A stretch of DNA of 64,000 nt from Ruegeria sp. HKCCSA071. Lineage in GTDB: Bacteria > Pseudomonadota > Alphaproteobacteria > Rhodobacterales > Rhodobacteraceae. The notes under the pieces are model-generated. The model saw only the letters and a program-made list of their open reading frames with translations, did no database searches and had not been told where the DNA came from. The translations under genes were made by a program, and so were the position numbers. How positions within the stretch are numbered: the first letter of the stretch is position 1; every line of letters starts with the position of its first letter. The stretch lies in NCBI RefSeq assembly GCF_017872555.1, contig NZ_JAEDOX010000005.1:1-64000 (forward strand), read 5' to 3'. Shown one piece after another: positions 26,782 through 36,043 of this stretch.

Positions 26782-27282
26782 ATGTATCTGTTCTTGGCAT
26801 TTTTGTTGGTGCCCATAATCGAAATCGCGCTGTTTATTCAGATTGGTGGTTTGATTGGGTTGTGGCCGACACTTGCCATCGTAGTGCTGACCGCGGTTCT
26901 GGGCACGGTTTTGGTGCGGACACAAGGTCGCATGGCGCTTGGACAGCTGCAACGGTCCTTTGCCGAATTGGACGATCCAACCGAACCGCTGGCCCATGGG
27001 GCAATGATCCTGTTGTCGGGCGCTTTGTTGCTGACACCAGGCTTTTTCACTGATGCCGTTGGTTTTGCGTTGTTAGTTCCCGGTGTCCGCATCGCCGTGT
27101 TCCGGTATCTGAAATCCAAGGTTACCGTGACCCAGTTCCAGATGGGGCCGGGCCCCGGATATCAAACCCGGGGGAACCCGTTCGATCAGGGCGATATCAT
27201 CGATGGGGAATTTACCGAAGTTCGGCCAAAAAAAGACCCCTCGAAGCCTTCGAAATGGGTGGAAGGCCCCCACCAGCATTGA
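26782..27282 (+). CDS. fxsA: FxsA family membrane protein
   Basis: A 166-residue protein. LFLAFLLVPIIEIALFIQIG, LIGLWPTLAIVVLTAVLGTV and LSGALLLTPGFFTDAVGFAL are the conserved FxsA hydrophobic segments, with the RTQGRMALGQLQ loop between the second and third. The tail from about residue 110 is hydrophilic. E. coli FxsA affects phage T7 exclusion by F plasmid; its normal role is unclear. I place the start at the ATG 26782, which has AAAGGA upstream; the longer frame from a GTG at 26740 has a charged N-terminus unlike the family. Confidence 0.85.
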   Translation: MYLFLAFLLVPIIEIALFIQIGGLIGLWPTLAIVVLTAVLGTVLVRTQGRMALGQLQRSFAELDDPTEPLAHGAMILLSGALLLTPGFFTDAVGFALLVPGVRIAVFRYLKSKVTVTQFQMGPGPGYQTRGNPFDQGDIIDGEFTEVRPKKDPSKPSKWVEGPHQH

Positions 27283-27336
27283 GGTGCCGCGCCCAACTTG
27301 CTAAGCAGTGGCGAATTTCATTTTTGGAGTAGATCC

Positions 27337-27837
27337 ATGGCCGAAGAAAACGCTGCAGAAAACACTGCGGCCCAAGCCGCCCCGCAGGTTCAGATGCGTG
27401 TTCTGGGGCAGTTCATCCGCGATATGTCCTTTGAAAACGTGATGGCGCAAAAGGGCGTTTCCGGAGACGTACAACCCGAAATCGCCGTTCAGGTGAATCT
27501 GGACGCCAAAAAACGCGCGGCGGACCATCAGTTCGAAGTTTCGATCAAGTTGAACCTGACATCCAAAGCCAAAGGCATGGATGACATTCTGTTCCTGTGC
27601 GAACTGGACTATTGCGGCATGTTCCATGTGGAAGGTGTGCCAGAAGATCAGCTGCACCCGTTCCTGATGATCGAATGCCCGCGCATGTTGTTCCCGTTCC
27701 TGCGCCGCATCGTCAGCGACATCACCCGCGATGGCGGCTTCCCGCCGGTCAACCTGGACAATATCGATTTCGTTGCGCTCTATCGCAATGAATTGATGCG
27801 CCGTCAGGCCGAACAGGCCCAAAAAGCCGACGCGTAA
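27337..27837 (+). CDS. secB: Protein-export chaperone SecB
   Basis: A 166-residue cytoplasmic chaperone that holds preproteins unfolded for SecA. Recognisable SecB blocks are MRVLGQFIRDMSFENVMAQK, DDILFLCELDYCGMFHVEGV and LMIECPRMLFPFLRRIVSDI, then DGGFPPVNLDNIDFVALY. The ATG at 27337 is preceded by TTGGAG at good spacing, so the upstream in-frame GTG-like extension is not used. The tail (residues about 150-166) is Ala/Gln-rich. Position beside dnaQ, coaE and aroE near the candidate origin is a conserved alphaproteobacterial arrangement. Confidence 0.95.
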   Translation: MAEENAAENTAAQAAPQVQMRVLGQFIRDMSFENVMAQKGVSGDVQPEIAVQVNLDAKKRAADHQFEVSIKLNLTSKAKGMDDILFLCELDYCGMFHVEGVPEDQLHPFLMIECPRMLFPFLRRIVSDITRDGGFPPVNLDNIDFVALYRNELMRRQAEQAQKADA

Positions 27838-27845
27838 GGTTTTAA

Positions 27846-27872
27846 CCCGCGCCTGTCCGGATCAGGCGCGGG
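27846..27872. terminator. Convergent stem-loop between secB and dnaQ
   Basis: CCCGCGCCTG (27846-27855) and CAGGCGCGGG (27863-27872) form a perfect 10-bp GC stem with a 7-base loop. It lies 9 bases after the secB stop and overlaps the end of dnaQ, so it could end transcription from both sides. There is no long U-run, so intrinsic strength is uncertain. Confidence 0.6.
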
Positions 27873-28584
27873 TCCACAAGGCGTTCTCGCCCAGTTTTTC
27901 CACGAAAGCTTCATGTGCTGCGCGCTCATCCTCGGTGATCCGGGATGGCAATGGTGTGCTGCGCGGTGTGGCTCGCCAATCATCGCTGCCACCATCCACA
28001 GAAGATGCGGATGTCGACAGTCCAAAATCAGGCTGCCGTCCACCGATCAATTCCAGGTAAACCTCGGCCAGAATTTCCGAGTCGAGCAACGCGCCGTGCA
28101 GCACACGGTTCGAGTTGTCGATATTGAATCGACGGCACAGCGCATCCAGTGATGCTGGCGAACCGGGGAACCGTTTACGGGCAATTGCCAGTGTATCCAA
28201 CGCCTGCTCCATCGGGATAAGCGGGGCGCCCATCCATTTCAGCTCGGCATTCAGGAACTTCATGTCGAATGAGGCGTTGTGGATTACCAACCGCGCATCG
28301 CCAACAAATTCGCGAAACCCGTGGCCAACCTTTGCAAAGACCGGCTTGTCTTTCAGCGTCACTTCGCCTTTTTCCGGCGGGCGCGGGGTTTCCAGCAGAT
28401 CGGGACCTATACCATGCACGCCAAACGCTTCTTCCGGCATCGAGCGTTCGGGGTTGATATAGACGTGATAGGTTTCACCGGTGGCAACGTGGTTCCACAG
28501 CTCAACGGCGCCGATTTCCACGATCCGATCCCCGCTTTCGGGGTCAAACCCGGTGGTTTCGGTATCCAGTACAATCTCACGCAT
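27862..28584 (-). CDS. dnaQ: DNA polymerase III epsilon subunit (proofreading exonuclease)
   Basis: A 240-residue DEDDh 3'-5' exonuclease. Exo I is REIVLDTETTGFDPESGDRI, Exo II is ARLVIHNASFDMKFLNAEL and Exo III is NRVLHGALLDSEILAEVYLE, with the His and Asp of the HxAxxD pattern. This is the normal length for epsilon. It proofreads in the replicative polymerase core. Its start overlaps coaE by 8 bp in a four-gene minus-strand operon (maf, aroE, coaE, dnaQ) running away from the candidate origin. Confidence 0.93.
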   Translation of the reverse strand: MREIVLDTETTGFDPESGDRIVEIGAVELWNHVATGETYHVYINPERSMPEEAFGVHGIGPDLLETPRPPEKGEVTLKDKPVFAKVGHGFREFVGDARLVIHNASFDMKFLNAELKWMGAPLIPMEQALDTLAIARKRFPGSPASLDALCRRFNIDNSNRVLHGALLDSEILAEVYLELIGGRQPDFGLSTSASSVDGGSDDWRATPRSTPLPSRITEDERAAHEAFVEKLGENALWTRA

Positions 28585-29170
28585 GTGCCATCCCCGCCCG
28601 TATCTGCCTGACTACATCCTGCACCTGCGCGCGGGCGTGGTCCAGAGTATCGGTCACGATCACAAAATCCGACCGTGCGCATTTTTCGTCGTTCGGCATC
28701 TGCTTGGCGCGGATTTGCTCGAACTGCGCCTCGGTCATTGTTCCGCGTTCCATGACGCGCCGTTTTTGGTCTTCGGCCGGGATAGAAACACAGGCCACCG
28801 CATCCATTGCTGCATCGCCGCCCGTTTCAAACAAAAGTGGAATATCGAACACCAAAATGTCGCTTGTTGCGCTTTCGCGAAATTCTGCGCGGTCAGCAGC
28901 GACAAGTGGATGCACAATCGCCTCAATCGTTTTCAAGGTGACCGGGTCATCCGCGATGATCCGTTTCAACGCGTCTCGGCTAACCACCCTATCTCGTATC
29001 GCATCGGGAAAGGCTGCCCGCATTGGTTCAACCGCTGCTCCACCAAGGGCATACAGCCGATGCACCGCCGCATCCGCATCCCACAATGCGCACCCTTCTT
29101 CAACGAACATTTGCGCTGTGGTACTTTTCCCCATACCGATTGAGCCTGTCAGGCCAAGCGCAAAACTCAT
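28577..29170 (-). CDS. coaE: Dephospho-CoA kinase
   Basis: A 197-residue P-loop kinase, the last enzyme of coenzyme A synthesis. The Walker A is GLTGSIGMGKSTTAQMF, followed by WDADAAVHRLYA (conserved D-D), and DILVFDIPLLFETGGDAAMD is the LxxDIPLLFE motif of the family. The length is typical. It overlaps aroE by 4 bp and dnaQ by 8 bp. Confidence 0.95.
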   Translation of the reverse strand: MSFALGLTGSIGMGKSTTAQMFVEEGCALWDADAAVHRLYALGGAAVEPMRAAFPDAIRDRVVSRDALKRIIADDPVTLKTIEAIVHPLVAADRAEFRESATSDILVFDIPLLFETGGDAAMDAVACVSIPAEDQKRRVMERGTMTEAQFEQIRAKQMPNDEKCARSDFVIVTDTLDHARAQVQDVVRQIRAGMAHA

Positions 29171-30000
29171 GCCAGGGCCGCCGCGCGCGTATCTGCGTCT
29201 ACCTCGGGGCGGACACCAAACCAGCGTTCAAATCCGGGAACGGCCTGATGCAGCAACATCCCCAGACCATCGACCGTGGTGCATCCGGCCTCCTCGGCGG
29301 TTTGCAGCAAGCGGGTTTTCAACGGGGCATAAACCAGGTCCGTTACCACGGCACCGGGCTGCAACCCGTCCAACGGCACGCGAAGCTCTGGCTGGCCCTG
29401 CATCCCCAATGAAGTTGTGTTGACCACCAGTTCAGCATTTTCAATGACATTCCCCGCCTGAACCCAATCGATAACTCGAATGCGTTGGCCGAATTCTTCC
29501 TTCAGATGATCCGCGCGGGCGCGTGTCCGGTTGGTCAACAGGATTTCCGGCACCCCGGCATCAGACAAAGCCTGCAATACGGCACGGGCAGCACCCCCGG
29601 CACCAAACACAACCGCCGGGCCATCTTTCGCATTCCAGTCAGGCGCGCCGCTGCGCAGGTTTTCCATAAACCCGTACCCGTCGGTGTTATCTGCGTGGAT
29701 CGAACCATCAGTTCGGAACACCAGCGTATTTGCAGCACCGATCACGGTTGCACGGTCAGAAACGTGATCTGCGATCTTCAACGCGGCTTCTTTGTGCGGA
29801 ACGGTCACGTTGGCCCCGACAAAGCCTGCTTTGGGCAGGGTTCGCAGCACAGTCTCCAGATCCGCAGAGGCGACGTCCATCGGGATATAATGCCCGGCAA
29901 GCCCATAGGTCTTTAACCAATGGCCGTGCAGCTTGGGTGAGCGCGAATGCCCGATGGGATGCCCAATCACTCCGGCCAAAGGAACCCGGTTGTCTGTCAT
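29167..30000 (-). CDS. aroE: Shikimate dehydrogenase (NADP+)
   Basis: A 277-residue enzyme reducing 3-dehydroshikimate. Substrate-binding residues are in [20 protein letters not shown] (S-R-S), [15 protein letters not shown] has the catalytic Lys, and [20 protein letters not shown] has the N-T-D-G motif. The NADP domain starts [18 protein letters not shown]. Translation is coupled with maf (4-bp overlap) upstream and coaE downstream. Confidence 0.95.
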   Translation of the reverse strand: MTDNRVPLAGVIGHPIGHSRSPKLHGHWLKTYGLAGHYIPMDVASADLETVLRTLPKAGFVGANVTVPHKEAALKIADHVSDRATVIGAANTLVFRTDGSIHADNTDGYGFMENLRSGAPDWNAKDGPAVVFGAGGAARAVLQALSDAGVPEILLTNRTRARADHLKEEFGQRIRVIDWVQAGNVIENAELVVNTTSLGMQGQPELRVPLDGLQPGAVVTDLVYAPLKTRLLQTAEEAGCTTVDGLGMLLHQAVPGFERWFGVRPEVDADTRAAALA

Positions 30001-30596
30001 TGCTCGATCACCCCTTTGACAGCCAGAAAGTTGAGAAGCTCTAACAGGGGCATACCCAAAACGTTAAAATAGTCGCCGTCAATGGTGGCGAACAGGCGGA
30101 CGCCTTCTTCTTCCAGCTTGTAGCCTCCGACGGCATGGCGAATGCTGTCCCAGTTCCGCACAACATAGTCTTTCAGATATGCATCAGAACTGGCCCGCAT
30201 CCGCAAACGCACCTGCCCTACATGCCGCCAGATCGGTTCACCATCCTGATAGATCACAGCTGCTGACAAAAGCATGTGCCGCTTGCCGCGCATGGCTTTC
30301 AGTTGGGCCAGCGCCTGATCCGGGGTTTCGGGCTTTGACAGCAGCTGCCCTTCGAAATCCAGCACCTGATCACACCCGATCACCATGGCACCGGGGTTCT
30401 TGTCACTGACCTTACGCGCTTTGATCTCGGCCAGCGTATCGGCAATATCGCGTGGTGAGGCATTTTCCGCCAGCAACGCCCGTTTGACCGCCTCCTCATC
30501 CACGCGCGCCGTTTGAACTGCAAACTGCACACCTGCGTTCTTGAGCAATTGCGCGCGAATAACAGATCCCGAAGCCAGAAGAATGGGGACAGACAT
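29997..30596 (-). CDS. maf: Maf family nucleotide pyrophosphatase
   Basis: A 199-residue house-cleaning pyrophosphatase. The start [19 protein letters not shown] is the Maf motif (LASxSxxRxxLL), and [19 protein letters not shown] holds the catalytic Asp; the protein ends [14 protein letters not shown]. The ATG at 30596 fits the family N-terminus; an upstream in-frame extension to 30686 has no homology and would run into the candidate origin. A DnaA-box-like sequence overlaps the start codon. It leads the operon maf-aroE-coaE-dnaQ. Confidence 0.9.
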   Translation of the reverse strand: MSVPILLASGSVIRAQLLKNAGVQFAVQTARVDEEAVKRALLAENASPRDIADTLAEIKARKVSDKNPGAMVIGCDQVLDFEGQLLSKPETPDQALAQLKAMRGKRHMLLSAAVIYQDGEPIWRHVGQVRLRMRASSDAYLKDYVVRNWDSIRHAVGGYKLEEEGVRLFATIDGDYFNVLGMPLLELLNFLAVKGVIEQ

Positions 30597-30604
30597 GTGG
30601 AAAA
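30596..30604 (-). promoter_or_regulatory. DnaA-box-like site at maf start
   Basis: The minus strand reads TTTTCCACA, matching the consensus TTWTNCACA in every position. It overlaps the first base of the maf start codon. DnaA bound here could link maf-operon transcription to initiation. Confidence 0.5.
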
Positions 30605-30678
30605 CCCCGTGTGCAAATCGATAAGAGTTCTGGGGTGTTTTGTATGGTTTTCCGGTTGACACGCAACCCCGGGAATTT

Positions 30679-30687
30679 TGTGGCAAA
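30679..30687 (-). promoter_or_regulatory. Near-consensus DnaA box
   Basis: The minus strand reads TTTGCCACA, one mismatch from TTWTNCACA. Taken alone it means little, but it adds to the cluster in this gap. Confidence 0.35.
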
Positions 30688-30776
30688 GATCCCCGAGTCG
30701 CTCAAATCTCATCCTGTCAGGACAAGGATAACTCCAACTCTTGGGATAACAGATGTATCCAGTGATACCCATCGGT

Positions 30777-30785
30777 TTATCCACA
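30777..30785 (+). promoter_or_regulatory. Perfect DnaA box
   Basis: TTATCCACA is an exact match to the high-affinity DnaA box and stands about 20 bp left of an AT-rich stretch (30807-30840). It is the strongest single sign that this gap is a replication origin. Confidence 0.7.
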
Positions 30786-31000
30786 GATCAGATTTACCTG
30801 ATCCATCTTAAATTAATGATTTATAACAATTTTTCGTACTATCAACAGAATCACTGGCGATCTCAGATATTCTGTCCCCCTGGGGAAAACGCTAGGGTAA
30901 AAAAGTAATCCACGGATTTCTGGCACCCTACAAAACCATCATCCTTTTTCTTTTCTTATTTTTTTATTAGGGAGGGTTCCGAACAACGTTCGGAGCCGGC

Positions 31001-31450
31001 ATGACAGACCTTCTTTTCACGATTTACCCGTGGGTGAAGTCATTACATATCATGGCCGTGATCTCATGGATGGCGGGCTTGTTCTATTTGCCCAGACTGT
31101 TTGTCTATCACGTCGAAAAAGCGCAGGCTGTAGAGGGAGCGCAAGACATCTTCTTTGAAATGGAAGACAAGTTGCTGCGGGTGATCATGCGCCCCGCGAT
31201 GGTCGTAACCTGGGTATGCGGGCTGATCATGGTGTTCACACCGGGGATCGTCGGATGGGATTTTGCATGGCCCTGGGTAAAAGGCGCGGGCGTGATCGCG
31301 ATGACCTGGTTCCACCATTGGCTTATGGCCCGAAGGAAGGATTTTCTGGCAGGCCAGAATAAGCTCACTGGGCGGCAGTATCGCATGATGAACGAGGTTC
31401 CGACCATTCTGATGGTAGCTATCGTTCTGGCGGTCATTCTGAAGTTCTGA
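31001..31450 (+). CDS. hemJ: Protoporphyrinogen IX oxidase HemJ
   Basis: A 149-residue integral membrane protein of the UPF0093/HemJ family with four hydrophobic helices. Conserved features are VKSLHIMAVISWMAGLFYLP (the His near the N-terminus and the WMAGLFYLPR motif), FVYHVE, and LLRVIMRPAMVVTWVCGL. HemJ oxidises protoporphyrinogen IX in heme synthesis in bacteria without HemG or HemY. It is the first rightward gene from the candidate origin, and heme genes are often next to alphaproteobacterial origins. GGGAGGG occurs about 25 bp upstream, somewhat distant for a ribosome site. Confidence 0.9.
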   Translation: MTDLLFTIYPWVKSLHIMAVISWMAGLFYLPRLFVYHVEKAQAVEGAQDIFFEMEDKLLRVIMRPAMVVTWVCGLIMVFTPGIVGWDFAWPWVKGAGVIAMTWFHHWLMARRKDFLAGQNKLTGRQYRMMNEVPTILMVAIVLAVILKF

Positions 31451-31458
31451 ACGCCTGT

Positions 31459-31487
31459 TTGACTCCGAACGGCGCTGCGCTTATGTA
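31459..31487 (+). promoter_or_regulatory. Sigma-70-type promoter for rho
   Basis: TTGACT (31459-31464) and TATGTA (31482-31487) are separated by 17 bp, close to the consensus. It lies after the hemJ stop and would start a transcript near 31494, giving a leader of about 80 bases for rho. Confidence 0.55.
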
Positions 31488-31497
31488 GATCACAACA

Positions 31498-31520
31498 CGC
31501 CCGTCCGGGCGGCGTATTTT
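31498..31520 (+). terminator. GC stem-loop with T-rich tail in the rho leader
   Basis: CGCCC (31498-31502) pairs with GGGCG (31507-31511) around a GTCC loop, then GCGTATTTT. It could end hemJ transcripts or, since it sits at the 5' end of the predicted rho transcript, attenuate rho. The stem is short. Confidence 0.35.
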
Positions 31521-31572
31521 CCGTACTGAAATTCCACTTCAAGCCGCGTTCTCAGCGGTGAAGGTATGTATC

Positions 31573-32844
31573 ATGTCCAATGAATCCCTGAATCTGGCCG
31601 ACCTGAAAGCCAAAAGTCCCAAAGACCTTCTGGCAATGGCCGAAGAGCTGGAGATCGAAAACGCCTCGACCATGCGTAAGGGCGAGATGATGTTCCAGAT
31701 TCTGCGCGAACGTGCCGATGATGGCTGGACCGTCGGCGGTGATGGCGTACTGGAAGTACTACAAGACGGGTTCGGCTTTCTGCGCTCGCCCGAAGCGAAC
31801 TATCTGCCGGGTCCCGATGATATTTATGTCTCGCCCGATATGATCCGTCTGCACTCATTGCGGACCGGGGACACGGTTGAGGGTGAGATCAAGGCGCCGG
31901 ACGAGAATGAGCGTTATTTCGCACTGACCAAAGTCACCATGATCAACTTTGAAGATCCCGAAAAGGCCAAGCACAAGATCCTGTTCGACAACCTGACGCC
32001 TCTGTACCCGGATGAGCGTCTGAAGATGGAAATCGAAGACCCCACCATCAAGGACAAGTCGGCGCGTGTGATCGATCTGGTTGCGCCGATCGGTAAAGGT
32101 CAGCGTTCACTGATCGTGGCACCGCCGCGGACCGGTAAAACCGTGATCCTGCAGAACATCGCGCATTCGATCGAACAGAACCATCCGGAGTGTTACCTGA
32201 TCGTCCTGCTGATCGACGAACGCCCGGAAGAAGTGACCGACATGCAGCGCTCGGTTAAGGGTGAAGTTGTGTCGTCTACCTTCGATGAGCCCGCGACGCG
32301 TCACGTGGCCGTGTCGGAGATGGTCATCGAAAAAGCCAAGCGTTTGGTCGAACATAAACGAGATGTTGTTATTCTTCTCGACTCGATCACAAGACTTGGT
32401 AGGGCCTTTAACACAGTGGTCCCGTCCTCGGGTAAAGTTCTGACCGGTGGTGTGGACGCAAACGCTCTGCAACGGCCCAAGCGATTCTTCGGTGCGGCGC
32501 GGAACATTGAAGAAGGTGGTTCGCTGACCATCATCGCTACCGCACTGATCGATACCGGCAGCCGGATGGACGAGGTAATCTTCGAAGAATTCAAAGGTAC
32601 TGGTAACTCGGAAATCGTTCTGGACCGTAAGATTGCAGACAAACGCGTGTTCCCGGCGATCGACATCCTCAAATCGGGAACTCGGAAAGAGGACCTGCTG
32701 GTCGAAAAGGGCGATCTGGCCAAGACCTTTGTTCTGCGCCGTATCCTCAATCCGATGGGCACCACCGACGCAATCGAGTTCCTGTTGTCGAAGTTGAAAC
32801 AGACGAAGACAAATGGTGAGTTCTTCGATTCGATGAACGCCTGA
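31573..32844 (+). CDS. rho: Transcription termination factor Rho
   Basis: A 423-residue hexameric RNA-dependent ATPase. The N-terminal Rho-N helices are followed by the RNA-binding cold-shock-like domain ([38 protein letters not shown]). The ATPase core has [20 protein letters not shown] (P-loop), [20 protein letters not shown] and [19 protein letters not shown] (Walker B and Q-loop side). The ATG at 31573 gives the family N-terminus; an in-frame GTG five codons earlier is unlikely. It lies 31 bp before mnmE. Confidence 0.97.
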   Translation: MSNESLNLADLKAKSPKDLLAMAEELEIENASTMRKGEMMFQILRERADDGWTVGGDGVLEVLQDGFGFLRSPEANYLPGPDDIYVSPDMIRLHSLRTGDTVEGEIKAPDENERYFALTKVTMINFEDPEKAKHKILFDNLTPLYPDERLKMEIEDPTIKDKSARVIDLVAPIGKGQRSLIVAPPRTGKTVILQNIAHSIEQNHPECYLIVLLIDERPEEVTDMQRSVKGEVVSSTFDEPATRHVAVSEMVIEKAKRLVEHKRDVVILLDSITRLGRAFNTVVPSSGKVLTGGVDANALQRPKRFFGAARNIEEGGSLTIIATALIDTGSRMDEVIFEEFKGTGNSEIVLDRKIADKRVFPAIDILKSGTRKEDLLVEKGDLAKTFVLRRILNPMGTTDAIEFLLSKLKQTKTNGEFFDSMNA

Positions 32845-32875
32845 CACAGGTCTTAGACCCCAGCGAGGCCTTCGA

Positions 32876-34162
32876 ATGGATACGATATTCGCCTTGGCCA
32901 GCGCGCAAGGCAAAGCAGGGGTGGCGGTCATTCGCCTCTCTGGCCCCGAAGCACATTCCGCAGCCGCATGTCTGAGCGGCGCGGAACTGCCCAAACGTGG
33001 AATGGTCTTGCGCACTCTGCGGGACCAAGATGGATCACGACTGGATGATGGTCTGGTTCTGACCTTTCAGGCACCGGCAAGTTTCACCGGTGAAGACGTG
33101 GCAGAACTTCAGATCCACGGCAGCACGGCCTCGGTCAATGCGGTTCTGCGCTGTTTGTCGAACACCGATGGGCTGCGACTGGCGGACCCGGGTGAGTTCA
33201 CACGCCGGGCCCTTGAAAATGGCAAGATGGATCTGACACAGGTCGAAGGCCTGGCAGATCTAATTGACGCGGAAACCGAGGCGCAGCGTAAGCAGGCCCA
33301 GACCATTCTGGCTGGTGAGCTTGGCACGCTGGCCGAGCGGTGGCGGCGCGATTTGATCCGCGCGGCATCGTTGCTGGAAGCTGTCATAGATTTCGCTGAT
33401 GAAGACGTCCCCACCGACGTCACACCGGAAGTCCGCACTTTGACAAGCGGAGTTCTGGCAGATCTTCTTCGAGAAGCAGACGGGGTGAGGATCGCCGAGC
33501 GTATTCGTACCGGATTTGAAGTGGCTATTGTCGGTCTTCCCAATGCAGGAAAATCAACACTGCTGAACGCGCTTGCGGGGCGCGAGGCTGCGATTACCTC
33601 GGAATACGCAGGCACAACCCGGGACGTGATCGAGGTTCGAATGGATTTGGCGGGCTTGCCCGTGACATTACTGGATACGGCCGGGTTGCGGGATACTGAA
33701 GATCACGTCGAAAACCTAGGGATCGAGCTGGCTCGAAAACGGGCAGATGCAGCCGACCTGCGTGTTTTTCTGGCCGAAGCACCGGAAGATCTGGGTGTGG
33801 CCATGCAGGATGGCGATATCCATGTTTTGCCTAAAGCAGACCTGAGGGAAGGTAGGACTGAGGGTGTTTCGGGAAAGACAGGACAGGGGATTGATGCGCT
33901 TGTCGACCAGATTTCGTGGGTATTAAGAGAAAGAACCACTACAAATGGTATAGCCACGCGTGAGCGCCATCGTGCTGCGATGAACAAGGCATCGGATTCA
34001 CTTACTGCTGCGACCACGGTTCTGGAATCAGGCCCGGACCTGTATGATATCGCTGCGGAGGAGTTAAGAACCGCTATACGGGCGCTTGAATCTCTGGTCG
34101 GCAGAATAGATGTCGAGACACTGTTGGATGAAATCTTCTCCAGCTTTTGTTTGGGAAAATAA
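32876..34162 (+). CDS. mnmE: tRNA uridine-5-carboxymethylaminomethyl GTPase MnmE
   Basis: A 428-residue protein that, with MnmG, makes cmnm5U at the wobble base of certain tRNAs. The N-terminal folate-binding domain starts [20 protein letters not shown] and [14 protein letters not shown]. The G domain has [20 protein letters not shown] (G1), [11 protein letters not shown] (G2) and [12 protein letters not shown] (G3). The C-terminus ends FCLGK, with the Cys of the C(I/L)GK motif. The mnmG start follows after 12 bp. Confidence 0.96.
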   Translation: MDTIFALASAQGKAGVAVIRLSGPEAHSAAACLSGAELPKRGMVLRTLRDQDGSRLDDGLVLTFQAPASFTGEDVAELQIHGSTASVNAVLRCLSNTDGLRLADPGEFTRRALENGKMDLTQVEGLADLIDAETEAQRKQAQTILAGELGTLAERWRRDLIRAASLLEAVIDFADEDVPTDVTPEVRTLTSGVLADLLREADGVRIAERIRTGFEVAIVGLPNAGKSTLLNALAGREAAITSEYAGTTRDVIEVRMDLAGLPVTLLDTAGLRDTEDHVENLGIELARKRADAADLRVFLAEAPEDLGVAMQDGDIHVLPKADLREGRTEGVSGKTGQGIDALVDQISWVLRERTTTNGIATRERHRAAMNKASDSLTAATTVLESGPDLYDIAAEELRTAIRALESLVGRIDVETLLDEIFSSFCLGK

Positions 34163-34166
34163 GGAT

Positions 34167-34182
34167 TGTTTCACGTGAAACA
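34167..34182. promoter_or_regulatory. parS centromere site at the mnmG start
   Basis: TGTTTCACGTGAAACA is a perfect 16-bp palindrome identical to the widespread parS consensus bound by ParB. It lies between the mnmE stop and the first mnmG codons, about 3.3 kb from parB and 3.4 kb from the candidate origin. Confidence 0.95.
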
Positions 34183-36043
34183 TTCAAACTTTGATGTCAT
34201 CGTGGTTGGGGCCGGCCATGCCGGTACGGAAGCCGCGCATGCTGCTGCCAGGATGGGTGTGAAAACCGCTTTGGTGACTTTATCTGCGACTGATATCGGC
34301 GTCATGTCCTGCAACCCGGCCATCGGTGGGTTGGGAAAAGGACATCTGGTACGAGAGATTGACGCGCTAGATGGCGTAATGGGCCGTGTTGCTGACCAGG
34401 CTGGTATTCAGTTTCGACTGTTAAACCGGCGAAAAGGTCCGGCTGTTCAGGGTCCCAGAACGCAGGCTGATCGCGCCTTGTACCGGGCGGCGATGCAAAA
34501 CGAAATCAGCAATCAGGAAAACCTGTCCGTTATAGTTGGGGAGGTTGTAGACTTTCTGATGAACGGACACCGTGTCGCCGGTGTCGTGCTCGGAGATGGG
34601 TCGGAAATTCACGCGAAAGCCGTTGTTCTGACTTCCGGAACCTTTCTGCGCGGCGTCATCCATATCGGCGACGTGTCACAGGCTGGCGGACGGATGGGAG
34701 ATCGCCCGTCCATAAAACTGGCCGAGAGGTTGGATAGCTATAACCTTCCGTTGGGACGCTTGAAAACCGGCACACCGCCGCGTCTGGATGGGCGCACGAT
34801 CGACTGGTCGGGTTTGGGAAAACAGAACGGGGATGAGGATCCGACCTTGTTTTCTTTCCTGTCAATATCGGTTGTCGCGCCTCAGATCTCCTGCGGTATT
34901 ACACATACCAATGCAAAGACGCATGAAATCATCGAAGCAAACCTCTCAAAATCGGCGATGTATGGCGGCCATATCGATGGCATAGGTCCAAGATACTGCC
35001 CTTCGATCGAAGACAAGATTGTGCGCTTTGCAGATAAGGACTCGCATCAGGTTTTCCTTGAGCCCGAAGGCGTAAATGACCACACGATTTATCCCAACGG
35101 TATTTCAACGTCACTGCCTCAGGACGTGCAATTGGAATATGTTCGGTCGATCAAAGGGCTTGAAAAAGCGGATATTCTGCAACCGGGCTATGCGATTGAA
35201 TATGATTATGTGGACCCACGTGTCTTAACTGCGTCCTTGTCACTACCCGACGTTCCGGGACTATATCTGGCAGGGCAGATCAACGGGACCACAGGATATG
35301 AGGAGGCAGCGGCACAAGGGATGGTTGCTGGTCTCAACGCGGCGCTGGACGTTCAGGGCCGCGAACCGGTCTTTTTCACAAGATCAGACAGCTATATTGG
35401 CGTAATGATAGACGACCTGACGACTCGTGGTGTGGCAGAGCCCTATCGAATGTTTACCTCTAGGGCTGAATTCCGTCTGTCTTTGCGCGCAGACAATGCC
35501 GATCAACGGTTGACGCCGATTGGGTTGGAACTTGGCTGCGTCGGAGAGAAGCGTCAGGCGCATTTTGAAAAGAAAATGAGCCAGCTTGATGCGGCGAAAT
35601 CCAAGCTGACCGCACGCACATACACACCAAAGGAAGTTCTTTCAGCCGGGATCAACGTCAACCAGGATGGAAACCGCCGAGATGGAATGGCGATTCTGGC
35701 ATTTCCGGATACATCCTTCGAGGACTTGATCCCTCTGATACCTGATCTACAAGATGTAGACTTGGCGATCCGGCTTCAAATCGAACGCGACGCGCTTTAC
35801 GCAAACTATATCGATCGGCAAAAGCGCGATGTCGAGGCCATGAAGCGGGATGAATCCTATGTTATCCCACGTGAGTTTGACTATTTTAGCTTGGACGGGC
35901 TGTCTTCTGAGATGAAGCAAAAACTGTCGCAGGCCAAGCCATCAAACATAGCGCAAGCAAGCCGTGTCGAAGGCGTTACTCCTGCTGCGCTGACCCTTGT
36001 CCTGGCGAAATTGCGCCGGGATCAACGAGCACGCCAGGCATGA
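34175..36043 (+). CDS. mnmG: tRNA uridine-5-carboxymethylaminomethyl modification enzyme MnmG
   Basis: A FAD enzyme of about 622 residues, partner of Mnm[21 protein letters not shown] is the dinucleotide-binding motif, [20 protein letters not shown] and [15 protein letters not shown] are conserved blocks, [20 protein letters not shown] is the second FAD motif, and the C-terminal tail reads [16 protein letters not shown]. The start is unusual: parS covers it. AAGGA at 34161-34165 is 9 bp before the GTG at 34175, giving MKHSN; a TTG at 34166 (MFHVKHSN) is in frame but abuts the ribosome site. It overlaps rsmG by 4 bp. Confidence 0.95.
   Translation: MKHSNFDVIVVGAGHAGTEAAHAAARMGVKTALVTLSATDIGVMSCNPAIGGLGKGHLVREIDALDGVMGRVADQAGIQFRLLNRRKGPAVQGPRTQADRALYRAAMQNEISNQENLSVIVGEVVDFLMNGHRVAGVVLGDGSEIHAKAVVLTSGTFLRGVIHIGDVSQAGGRMGDRPSIKLAERLDSYNLPLGRLKTGTPPRLDGRTIDWSGLGKQNGDEDPTLFSFLSISVVAPQISCGITHTNAKTHEIIEANLSKSAMYGGHIDGIGPRYCPSIEDKIVRFADKDSHQVFLEPEGVNDHTIYPNGISTSLPQDVQLEYVRSIKGLEKADILQPGYAIEYDYVDPRVLTASLSLPDVPGLYLAGQINGTTGYEEAAAQGMVAGLNAALDVQGREPVFFTRSDSYIGVMIDDLTTRGVAEPYRMFTSRAEFRLSLRADNADQRLTPIGLELGCVGEKRQAHFEKKMSQLDAAKSKLTARTYTPKEVLSAGINVNQDGNRRDGMAILAFPDTSFEDLIPLIPDLQDVDLAIRLQIERDALYANYIDRQKRDVEAMKRDESYVIPREFDYFSLDGLSSEMKQKLSQAKPSNIAQASRVEGVTPAALTLVLAKLRRDQRARQA

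Larger units (their letters stand above)
30597..31000. other. Candidate chromosomal replication origin (oriC)
   Basis: This 404-bp gap between divergent maf and hemJ carries no credible gene. It has one perfect DnaA box (TTATCCACA, 30777), one consensus-compatible TTTTCCACA at the maf start, and near matches at 30610-30618 (ATTTGCACA, minus), 30679-30687 (TTTGCCACA, minus), 30741-30749 (TTATCCCAA, minus) and about 30906 (TAATCCACG). AT-rich stretches at 30807-30840 and a pyrimidine/T tract at 30944-30970 could serve for unwinding. Two parS sites and parAB lie 3-7 kb away, and gene order maf-aroE-coaE-dnaQ flanks the origin in related bacteria. No replication assay supports it here. Confidence 0.65.

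Noticed and set aside
30626..30686. Longer start for maf
   Set aside because: The extension of 30 residues lacks similarity and lies in the DnaA-box-containing gap; the ATG at 30596 gives the family N-terminus.
32107..33015. 302-codon minus-strand frame opposite rho and mnmE
   Set aside because: It is a shadow of two well-recognised genes and has no family resemblance.
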